Shown here: positions 1 through 5,357 of the stretch, in pieces
Layout: each line of letters starts with the position of its first letter
Position numbering within the stretch: the stretch's first letter is position 1
NCBI GenBank assembly: GCA_902781245.1
Contig: CACZIP010000156.1
Span: 1 to 5,357 of the forward strand
Reading direction: 5' to 3'
Origin: an uncultured Coriobacteriaceae bacterium
Lineage (GTDB): Bacteria; Actinomycetota; Coriobacteriia; Coriobacteriales; Eggerthellaceae
Length of the DNA stretch: 5,357 bases
Made by a program: the position numbers and the translations under genes
The notes under the pieces: model-generated
What the model was told of the DNA's origin: nothing
The model's database searches: none
The model's input: the letters and a program-made list of their open reading frames with translations, nothing else

Positions 1-452
1 AGAGGGTGTATAACTACGCCTATTACTCGTTGCTGAACTCCGCCGAAGCCGAGGATGTGACCAGCGCGGTCTTCGTCAAAGTTGTCGCGAACATAGACAA
101 GTTCGACGCATCTCGGGCCTCGTTCGGCACGTGGGTCACGCGTATCGCCCACAACGTTTTGGTCGATTACTACCGCACGCGCAAGACGACTGTTCCGATT
201 GAAAATGCCGTGGTCGACGAACCTTCGGTCGAAGATGACTATCCTGTGTTGGACGATCGGCAGCAACGCGCCGCCAAGCTACTCTCCTGCCTTTCGACGG
301 AAGATCGCGAGCTCGTATACCTGAAGTATTATCAAGAGAAGAAGAACGTCGAAATTGCGCAGTTGCTCGACATGAATCCATCGACGGTCGCTACGCGCCT
401 GCGACGAGCGCTCATCGCCATGCGCGCTTGCGCTGAAGAGGAAACCTCATGA
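1..452 (+). CDS. ECF-like RNA polymerase sigma-70 family factor (5' partial)
   Basis: This gene encodes a sigma factor that would direct RNA polymerase to a specific set of promoters. The reading frame is open from the window edge. A GTG at position 6 is possible, but the preceding codon is also in frame and the residues from there (YNYAYYSLLNSAEAEDV) already lie inside sigma region 2, so the true start is probably some 20-30 codons upstream. Counting from that GTG, region 2 covers residues 1-60, with the AEDV..AVF..V core at 15-26 and FGTWVTRIAHNVLVDYYR at 40-57. A linker rich in acidic residues (66-84) follows. Region 4 spans about 91-138, with a helix-turn-helix around 114-135 (NVEIAQLLDMNPSTVATRLRRA). 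No extra C-terminal domain is present, as expected for a short ECF-type sigma factor. The stop codon overlaps the next start by 4 bases (ATGA), so the two genes are coupled. Its promoter targets cannot be read from this window; control of the downstream export genes is inferred from position. Confidence 0.88.
   Translation, partial: RVYNYAYYSLLNSAEAEDVTSAVFVKVVANIDKFDASRASFGTWVTRIAHNVLVDYYRTRKTTVPIENAVVDEPSVEDDYPVLDDRQQRAAKLLSCLSTEDRELVYLKYYQEKKNVEIAQLLDMNPSTVATRLRRALIAMRACAEEETS
449..452 (+). other. ATGA start/stop overlap, sigma factor to adaptor
   Basis: The adaptor ATG (449-451) and the sigma TGA (450-452) share bases. Ribosomes finishing the sigma factor can restart at once on the adaptor. 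An AGAGGA-type ribosome site at 437-442 lies inside the end of the sigma gene. Confidence 0.85.
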
Positions 453-1000
453 CGCAGCGGCGGGAAGCCTTGCAAATGCAGCAGGGCGAACAGCAAAAAC
501 TGTTTCGGCAGACCGCTCTCGACCAGGTGTCGGCAACGACGGGGCTCGACGCCTACATCAAGGCGGTAAGGCCTAGCACGTGGCTCGTTGCCGTGGCAGC
601 AGTCATCGCCATGGCAGCCTTGCTCATCTGGGGCTTCACGGCCAAGGTGGCCACGACCATCAATGACAACGGAGTCGTGAGCGACGGTCAGGTGGTCAGC
701 TATCTGACCGAAAAGAACCGCATCGAAGTCAGCGTCGGCGACCGCGCGCTCATCAACAACGAAGAGGCGGTTGTCGTCGACGTGTCCAGAACACCGCTTT
801 CCTCGCGTGACGCCGGGGCCGTGGCCAAAGACGATTACACACTCGAAATGCTGAAGCTCGAGGACTGGAATTATCCCGTGTACCTGGCCATGGACAACTT
901 GCCCAAGGAAGGCGCCTTGGTCGATGTGATGATCACGACCGACGAGGTGGCGCCCATTTCGTTCCTCCTCGACTCGGAGCTGGGCAATGAGTCGAGCTAA
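449..1000 (+). CDS. Miniature HlyD-like secretion adaptor of an NHLM-type peptide export system
   Basis: The 183-residue product has a soluble N-terminal stretch (1-44), one clear membrane helix (about 45-64, WLVAVAAVIAMAALLIWGF) and a non-cytoplasmic domain rich in short beta-like segments. The anchor region, with FRQTALDQVSATTGLDAYIKAV followed by a P-x-x-W entry into the membrane, resembles NHLM bacteriocin-system HlyD-type proteins. The end (VDVMITTDEVAPISFLL, about 158-174) resembles the closing strand of their C-terminal barrel. Family members are usually much longer, with a lipoyl domain and coiled-coil hairpin between these parts; here no coiled coil or lipoyl motif is visible. The inferred role is to anchor and assist the ABC pair on the outer face. 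The ATG at 449 has an AGAGGA-type ribosome site (437-442) and overlaps the sigma stop; an in-frame ATG at 476 is an alternative. The 3' end overlaps the next gene by 14 bases. Because it directly follows a sigma gene, an anti-sigma role is the main alternative, but no zinc-binding HxxxCxxC motif is seen. Confidence 0.68.
   Translation: MTQRREALQMQQGEQQKLFRQTALDQVSATTGLDAYIKAVRPSTWLVAVAAVIAMAALLIWGFTAKVATTINDNGVVSDGQVVSYLTEKNRIEVSVGDRALINNEEAVVVDVSRTPLSSRDAGAVAKDDYTLEMLKLEDWNYPVYLAMDNLPKEGALVDVMITTDEVAPISFLLDSELGNESS
987..1000 (+). other. 14-base gene overlap, adaptor to ABC1
   Basis: The ABC1 start codon at 987 precedes the adaptor stop (TAA, 998-1000), in a different frame. GGAG at 976-979 gives a suitable ribosome site. 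The conserved C39 start region (Q16, C22) follows closely, so a much later start would remove the catalytic motif. Confidence 0.8.
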
Positions 1001-3158
1001 GGGGCCCGTCCGCACCGTCCCCATGGTTATGCAGATGGAAGCGCTCGAATGCGGCGCTGCCTGCTTGGCCATGATCCTCGCATACCACGGCAAGTGGGTG
1101 GGGCTTGACCAAGTGCGCCACGATTGCGGTGTGTCGCGCGATGGCTCGCGCGCAATCAACATCCTGAAGGCAGCTCGTTCCTACGGCCTCGTAGCTGATG
1201 GGTACAGCCTCGATTCCGAAACGATTGCGACCATGCCGCTGCCCTGCATCATCCATTGGAATTTCAATCATTTCGTCGTGTTGAGGGGATTCAAAGGCAA
1301 GTGGGCCTATCTCAACGATCCCGCACGTGGCTCGATTCGTGTGCCGCTCGAGGAATTCGACCGTTCGTTCACGGGCATTGCACTGTGCTTCGAACCGGGC
1401 GAGTCGTTCAAGGAGGGAGGCAAGCCGGCTAGTGTCGTATCATTCGCGCGCTCACGGCTCAAAGGCGCTGCCGGCCCCACCATCGTGATAGCTATCGCTG
1501 CCATCATCGGGGCGTTTGCCGGCATAGCCAACGCGACGTTCTCGCGTGTGTTCATGGACCGTATTCTGACGGGCATCGACCAAGATTGGCTCGTGCCGCT
1601 CGTTGCGCTGATGGCCGTCGTTGCCATCTTGCAGTGCATCGCCGCGGGCATCAACTCTGTCAGCGCTCTGCGCGTTCAGGGGAAATTCGCCGTTTCTGCA
1701 AGCACCGAATTCGTCTGGCATCTGCTGCGGCTTCCAGTGTCGTTCTACGAGCAGCACAACGTCGGCGATTTACAGCAGCGCCAATCCGAGAACGAGAGCG
1801 TCGCCTACATGCTCATCTCGCAGCTGGCTCCCGTGATGCTCAACGTGGTCCTGCTTGTGGTGTACCTGGTCGTCATGGTGCGCTACAGCCTGATGCTTAC
1901 GTTGGTCGGACTGTTCACCGTCGTCGTGAACCTGTTCGTAGTCAATGCCACGGCACGCGCTCGCGTCAATGTCACGCGTGTTCAATCGCGCGACAATGGC
2001 CGTCTGTACTCGTCGACGATCGGCGGCATCGACCAAATCGAGAGCATCAAGGCTTCGGGTGCCGAAGACGGTTATTTCGCGCAGTGGAGCGGTTACCAGG
2101 CAGCGCTCGCAGCGACCCAAGCGCGTTTGGCTCGCATAACTCAGTATCTTGGAGCGCTTCCCTCAGCGCTGGTCCAGTTGACTAACGTCATCGTGTTGAC
2201 CTCGGGCGTGTGGCTCATCATGGAGGGAGAATTCTCGGTGGGCATGTTGCTGGCGTTCCAGAGCCTGCTCTCGCAGTTTTTCTCGCCTATCAACTCGTTT
2301 CTTTCGCTCAATCAGCAGGTACAGGAAATGCGCACGTCGATGGAGCGCATCGATGACGTGTTGAAAAGCGAGCCCGATGTACCAGGCAGTGTCGAAATCG
2401 ACTGCCCTGTAGAAGAGAAGCTCATGGGCAAGCTTGACGTCGACGGACTGACGTTTGGTTACTCGCCGCTCGGAGCGCCGGTTATTTCCGATTTCGACTT
2501 GCGCGTGAAGCCCGGCGAATGGGCTGCGCTCGTCGGTGACTCCGGCTGCGGTAAATCGACTATTGCCAAATTGATTGCGGGCTTGTACAAACCCTGGGAG
2601 GGAACGGTGTCGTTTGACGGCATCCCTATTGAAGACGTGCCGCGCGCGAAGCTGAAGCGGTCGCTTTCAGTTGTCGACCAAGACATCGTGCTGTTCGACG
2701 GAACCATCATGGACAACTTGCGTCTATGGGACAGCTCGGTTGATGAGGCCGACGTGTTCCGCGCCGCGCGAGATGCGTGCATGCACGAGGTCATCGTGGC
2801 CCGACCCGATGGATACGATCAAGCGGTCACGTCTGATGGGGCCAATTTCTCGGGCGGTGAACGCCAACGTCTCGAAATCGCCCGTGCATTGTCGCTAAAT
2901 CCCACGATCATGATTCTCGACGAGGCCACGAGTGCGCTCGATGCCAAGACCGAGCAAGAGGTCATGCAAGCCATACGCGCACGCGGCCTCACGTGCATCG
3001 TGGTTGCACACCGCCTGTCGACCATACGCGATTGCAATCAAATCGTGGTGCTCGACAAGGGGCAGGTGGTGGAGCGTGGCACCCATGACGAGCTGATAGA
3101 GCTCGGCGGCCGCTACGCAGCGCTCGTGAACGATGGCGATATGGGGGGTGCGCGATGA
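987..3158 (+). CDS. NHLM-type peptidase C39/ABC exporter (ABC1), leader-cleaving peptide transporter
   Basis: This 723-residue protein combines a cysteine protease, a membrane domain and an ATPase, the layout of peptide exporters that cut off a double-glycine-type leader while transporting the core peptide. The C39 domain covers about residues 8-140: oxyanion Gln16, catalytic Cys22 in ALECGAACLAMI, His95 in FNHFVVL and Asp111 in LNDP are all present. Six membrane helices follow at roughly 165-187, 201-223, 280-298, 300-319, 392-413 and 419-440. The ATPase has Walker A GDSGCGKST (517-525), Q-loop Gln565, signature SGGER (622-626), Walker B ending Asp645 with catalytic Glu646, and the H-loop His675, so it should be active. 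The Q-to-E change in the signature motif is mild. The ATG at 987 has GGAG at 976-979 at normal spacing and lies within the end of the adaptor gene. The length suits the NHLM ABC1 family, and the neighbouring ABC2 gene supports that assignment. The substrate is unknown because no precursor gene is in view. Confidence 0.93.
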   Translation: MSRAKGPVRTVPMVMQMEALECGAACLAMILAYHGKWVGLDQVRHDCGVSRDGSRAINILKAARSYGLVADGYSLDSETIATMPLPCIIHWNFNHFVVLRGFKGKWAYLNDPARGSIRVPLEEFDRSFTGIALCFEPGESFKEGGKPASVVSFARSRLKGAAGPTIVIAIAAIIGAFAGIANATFSRVFMDRILTGIDQDWLVPLVALMAVVAILQCIAAGINSVSALRVQGKFAVSASTEFVWHLLRLPVSFYEQHNVGDLQQRQSENESVAYMLISQLAPVMLNVVLLVVYLVVMVRYSLMLTLVGLFTVVVNLFVVNATARARVNVTRVQSRDNGRLYSSTIGGIDQIESIKASGAEDGYFAQWSGYQAALAATQARLARITQYLGALPSALVQLTNVIVLTSGVWLIMEGEFSVGMLLAFQSLLSQFFSPINSFLSLNQQVQEMRTSMERIDDVLKSEPDVPGSVEIDCPVEEKLMGKLDVDGLTFGYSPLGAPVISDFDLRVKPGEWAALVGDSGCGKSTIAKLIAGLYKPWEGTVSFDGIPIEDVPRAKLKRSLSVVDQDIVLFDGTIMDNLRLWDSSVDEADVFRAARDACMHEVIVARPDGYDQAVTSDGANFSGGERQRLEIARALSLNPTIMILDEATSALDAKTEQEVMQAIRARGLTCIVVAHRLSTIRDCNQIVVLDKGQVVERGTHDELIELGGRYAALVNDGDMGGAR
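3155..3158 (+). other. ATGA start/stop overlap, ABC1 to ABC2
   Basis: The ABC2 ATG (3155-3157) overlaps the ABC1 TGA (3156-3158). A G-run at 3143-3148 can act as the ribosome site. The arrangement fits matched synthesis of the two transporter halves. Confidence 0.85.
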
Positions 3159-5233
3159 GCGATTCAGCAACGCAGCTTCCCATGAATAGCCTCGATGCGG
3201 CCTTGGCCGTTTTGCTCGCCCATTTCAACGTGAAGCCTTCCGACGCTCCGCCCATCGGCGACACAACTGAACAGTGGCTCGACAGCGCGCTGCATCCCCA
3301 CGGCATCATGAGGCGCAAGGTGCGCCTGGAAGGGAAGTGGTACAAGGACGCAATCGGGGCGATGCTGGGCGCCTTGCAGGACGGTACGCCCGTGGCGCTG
3401 CTTCCCCGTGGTGCGGCAGGCTATTCATACGTTGACCCTGCAACTGGCAAACGTATTCGCGTGACCGGCGGCAATGCGAGCACCATCCAGCAAGATGCCC
3501 TGTGCCTGTACCAACCGCTTCCCTTGAAGCCGCTGGGCCTTCGAGATCTGGCCATGTTCGGCCTGAGATCGCTTGGAAAGGCCGACTACGTGACGATAGT
3601 GCTGGTCAGCGTGATTGCGACCATCATAGGCCTACTCCCCGCATGGGCGAACCAGGTCATTTTTGACCAGGTCGTGCCTTACGGCAAGCCATCGCTCGTC
3701 TTGCCGGTCGCCGCACTGTTGATCGGGGCCGTGCTTTCGCAAGCGGTCATAGGCCTTGCCAGGTCGCTTGTGACGGCACGCATCGGCACCAAGCTCAACG
3801 TGCAGGTGCAAGCGGCCGTGATGGCGCGTCTCTTGCTGTTGCCGCCAAGGTTTTTCGTGGAGCATCAGCCAGGCGAGCTGACCAATCGAGCCATGGCGGT
3901 CACGAAGCTCGTGCAGCTGCTGATGCAGGTTGTGTTCACCACAGGGCTCTCGTCGGTGTTGTCGCTTGTTTACATCGTGCAAATCGCCAGCTTCGCACCG
4001 CAGCTCACCATTCCTGCGCTCTTCGTCCTGGTTGTGAATGCGGCTGTCACCACTGGGGCAACGCTTGCCAACATGCGCTACGACCAGAAGCAACTCGAGA
4101 ACACGGCAGGCCTTTCAGGCACTCTGGTTTCGCTGCTCTCGGGTATAAGCAAGATCAAGCTGGCGGGTGCCGAGCGTCGGGCCTTCATTCGCTGGGCCCA
4201 AGATTATGCTCAAGTTGCCAAGACCATTTACGACCGTCCGCTGCTGCTGAAAGCGTCAAGCGTCATAACGACAGCCACGGGGCTGGCGGGCACCATCCTC
4301 ATCTATTTCCTCGCGAGCGCCACGCAGGTGTCGGTTGCCGACTACATGGCGTTCAACGTCGCGTACGGCATGGTCACGGGCGCCATCATGGCACTTGCCG
4401 GCGTCGGCACGCAAATTGCGGCTATCCAGCCGACCATGAAGCTTGTCGAGCCTGTTCTGAAATGTCAACCCGAAGCACGCGAGGGCGACCATCCAGTTGA
4501 GGGCGTTACGGGCGCTATCGAGCTAGCGAACGTCACGTTCCGCTACAGCGAGGACGGTCCGGCCATCGTCGATGATTTAAGCCTCTCGATTCATCCCGGC
4601 GACTACGTGGCGATTGTCGGCCGCACGGGATGCGGCAAATCCACCCTGGTGCGCTTGTTGCTTGGCTTTGAAGAGCCCGAACGGGGCACTATCTGCTACG
4701 ACGGGCGCGACATCGCCACGCTCGACAAGCGTTCGCTGCGCCGCCATATCGGCGTCGTCCTGCAAACCGGCAGGTTGGTGTCGGGCAACATCTTCCAGAA
4801 CATCACGCTTTCCGCGCCTCACTTGACGATGGACCAGGTGTGGGAAGCGGCTGAGCTGGCTGGCATTGCCGACGACATCCGCGCCATGCCCATGGGCATG
4901 TTCACGCGCATCTCCGAAGGCTCGGGAAGCATTTCGGGCGGTCAACGACAGCGCCTGCTGATAGCGCGTGCAGTCGCCGCCAAACCCAAGCTGCTCATCT
5001 TCGACGAGGCCACGAGCGCGCTCGACAACATCACGCAGCGTCAGGTGTCCGACGCTCTGGGCGCGCTTGACTGCACGCGCATTGTGGTGGCGCATCGGTT
5101 GTCCACGATTCGCAACTGCGATCGCATCCTCGTGCTCGACGGCGGACACATCGTTGAGGATGGCACGTATGACGATTTGCTTGCGCAAAATGGCGTTTTC
5201 GCCGAGCTGGTGGAGCGCCAAAGGTTGACATAG
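3155..5233 (+). CDS. NHLM-type ABC exporter (ABC2), partner permease/ATP-binding protein
   Basis: This 692-residue ABC half-transporter is the expected partner of the C39-ABC protein encoded just upstream. An N-terminal soluble region of about 140 residues includes WYKDAIGAMLGAL, TPVALLPRG and YVDPATGKR, a pattern typical of NHLM ABC2 proteins; it looks like a relic or mimic of a peptidase domain, with no Cys/His/Asp triad. Membrane helices lie at about 145-165, 181-204, 255-303 (two), 368-389 and 397-417. The ATPase is complete: Walker A GRTGCGKST (489-497), Q-loop Gln537, signature SGGQR (594-598), Walker B Asp617 with Glu618, and H-loop His647. It probably forms a heterodimer with ABC1, though two homodimers cannot be excluded from sequence. 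The start overlaps the ABC1 stop as ATGA, with a G-rich ribosome site (3143-3150) just upstream, so translation is coupled. Its role is inferred from the family: moving the modified, leader-bearing or freshly cut peptide across the cytoplasmic membrane. Confidence 0.92.
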   Translation: MSDSATQLPMNSLDAALAVLLAHFNVKPSDAPPIGDTTEQWLDSALHPHGIMRRKVRLEGKWYKDAIGAMLGALQDGTPVALLPRGAAGYSYVDPATGKRIRVTGGNASTIQQDALCLYQPLPLKPLGLRDLAMFGLRSLGKADYVTIVLVSVIATIIGLLPAWANQVIFDQVVPYGKPSLVLPVAALLIGAVLSQAVIGLARSLVTARIGTKLNVQVQAAVMARLLLLPPRFFVEHQPGELTNRAMAVTKLVQLLMQVVFTTGLSSVLSLVYIVQIASFAPQLTIPALFVLVVNAAVTTGATLANMRYDQKQLENTAGLSGTLVSLLSGISKIKLAGAERRAFIRWAQDYAQVAKTIYDRPLLLKASSVITTATGLAGTILIYFLASATQVSVADYMAFNVAYGMVTGAIMALAGVGTQIAAIQPTMKLVEPVLKCQPEAREGDHPVEGVTGAIELANVTFRYSEDGPAIVDDLSLSIHPGDYVAIVGRTGCGKSTLVRLLLGFEEPERGTICYDGRDIATLDKRSLRRHIGVVLQTGRLVSGNIFQNITLSAPHLTMDQVWEAAELAGIADDIRAMPMGMFTRISEGSGSISGGQRQRLLIARAVAAKPKLLIFDEATSALDNITQRQVSDALGALDCTRIVVAHRLSTIRNCDRILVLDGGHIVEDGTYDDLLAQNGVFAELVERQRLT

Positions 5234-5319
5234 CGCTTTGAAACGGTTCATGCATTTCATCGTATGAGCAGTTAAAAGATGCATTCGGGTCGCTGACGTT
5301 AAAAAGAAGGAGGAAGACG
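5234..5319 (+). other. 86-base gap between ABC2 and the next gene; no clear terminator
   Basis: This is the only intergenic stretch in the window, and it is more AT-rich than the genes. No GC-rich hairpin with a T-tract is present, so read-through into the next gene is plausible. It contains two copies of ATGCATT (5250-5256 and 5279-5285, 29 bases apart) and a weak interrupted dyad (TGC..TCAT-CGT-ATGA-GCA, 5251-5270). A perfect -35-like TTGACA lies at 5225-5230, in the end of ABC2, but no good -10 box follows at 16-18 bases. These are possible control elements only. Confidence 0.4.
5307..5313 (+). promoter_or_regulatory. Strong Shine-Dalgarno site for the gene at 5320
   Basis: AAGGAGG is a near-perfect match to the anti-Shine-Dalgarno sequence, six bases before the ATG at 5320, in a purine-rich stretch. 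It is much stronger than the sites of the overlapping upstream genes and shows that the last gene is translated independently rather than by coupling. Confidence 0.85.
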
Positions 5320-5357
5320 ATGAGGATTATCTGGTTCTGCATTCCCGCATATGGGCA
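5320..5357 (+). CDS. Start of a gene cut by the window end; possible MGT-type glycosyltransferase
   Basis: Only 12 complete codons are visible (MRIIWFCIPAYG), followed by CA, which leaves His or Gln as the next residue. Opening with a short hydrophobic strand and then P-A-x-G-(H) is the classic start of GT-B fold, macrolide-type (MGT/UGT) glycosyltransferases, in which the Gly-His lies at the acceptor-binding site. The start is well supported by an excellent ribosome binding site (AAGGAGG, 5307-5313) six bases upstream of the ATG. The gene is in the same orientation as the export genes, 86 bases after ABC2. If the family guess is right, it would transfer a sugar from a nucleotide donor to a small molecule or peptide, but a link to the exported peptide is unproven. 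That a gene starts here is quite certain; its identity rests on a dozen residues. Confidence 0.55.
   Translation, partial: MRIIWFCIPAYG

Noticed and set aside
6..8. GTG at position 6 as the true start of the sigma factor
   Set aside because: The frame stays open to the window edge, a start here would remove the first part of sigma region 2, and the AGAGG just before it is too close to serve as a ribosome site.
332..1162. Long reverse-strand open frame (276 codons) across the sigma, adaptor and ABC1 starts
   Set aside because: It is antisense to three well-supported overlapping genes. Its translation is rich in His and Arg, as expected of the complement of GC-rich coding DNA, and shows no recognisable domain.
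1586..2185. Second + strand frame (199 codons) inside ABC1
   Set aside because: It is Arg/Ala/Ser-rich out-of-frame translation within the membrane domain of a clearly coding gene.
5225..5253. Housekeeping promoter built on TTGACA at 5225-5230
   Set aside because: The hexamer is perfect, but the candidate -10 at 17-base spacing is TCATGC, a poor match, and the hexamer is coding sequence (Leu-Thr) at the end of ABC2. It is kept only as a weak observation.
4577..5284. Reverse-strand open frame (235 codons) opposite the ABC2 ATPase domain
   Set aside because: It mirrors conserved ATPase coding sequence, has biased composition and shows no family motif.
5250..5284. ATGCAT...ATGCAT pairing as a transcription terminator
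   Set aside because: The stem is short (about 8 pairs including a wobble), AT-rich, has a 19-base loop and lacks a T-tract.
1..5357. CRISPR arrays, tRNA or rRNA genes, insertion sequences
   Set aside because: Coding sequence fills nearly the whole window, and no spaced repeats, cloverleaf-like segments or transposase motifs were seen.

Overview
This window looks like the export end of a ribosomally made peptide (RiPP/bacteriocin) gene cluster of the NHLM type, in which NHLP (nitrile hydratase leader peptide) or related precursors are secreted by a paired ABC transporter system. All genes are on the + strand and are tightly packed. The high GC, the strong G/C preference at third codon positions and the lack of any outer-membrane component suggest a high-GC Gram-positive bacterium. 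A gut actinobacterium of the Coriobacteriia/Eggerthellales kind is my best guess, made from codon style and gene style rather than from a search.

Layout: (1) bases 1-452 hold the 3' part of an ECF-like sigma-70 family factor; the window cuts off its N-terminus. (2) 449-1000 encode a short single-pass membrane protein that resembles an NHLM HlyD-type secretion adaptor reduced to its membrane anchor and C-terminal part. (3) 987-3158 encode a peptidase C39-ABC exporter (the NHLM 'ABC1' type) with an intact Cys/His/Asp triad and intact ATPase motifs. (4) 3155-5233 encode the partner 'ABC2' exporter, with an N-terminal domain lacking the protease residues but a complete ATPase. (5) After an 86-base gap with no clear terminator, a new gene with a very strong ribosome binding site starts at 5320 and runs off the window; its 12 visible residues resemble the start of an MGT-type glycosyltransferase.

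The first four genes overlap one another by 4, 14 and 4 bases, so they are almost certainly one translationally coupled transcription unit. The inferred working model is this: the sigma factor controls the cluster; ABC1 removes the leader peptide at a double-glycine-like site and, with ABC2, moves the peptide across the membrane; the small adaptor attaches to the transporter at the outer face. No precursor peptide or maturation enzyme is visible here, so the exported product is unknown. The main oddities are the miniature adaptor and the sigma factor coupled directly to an export apparatus.
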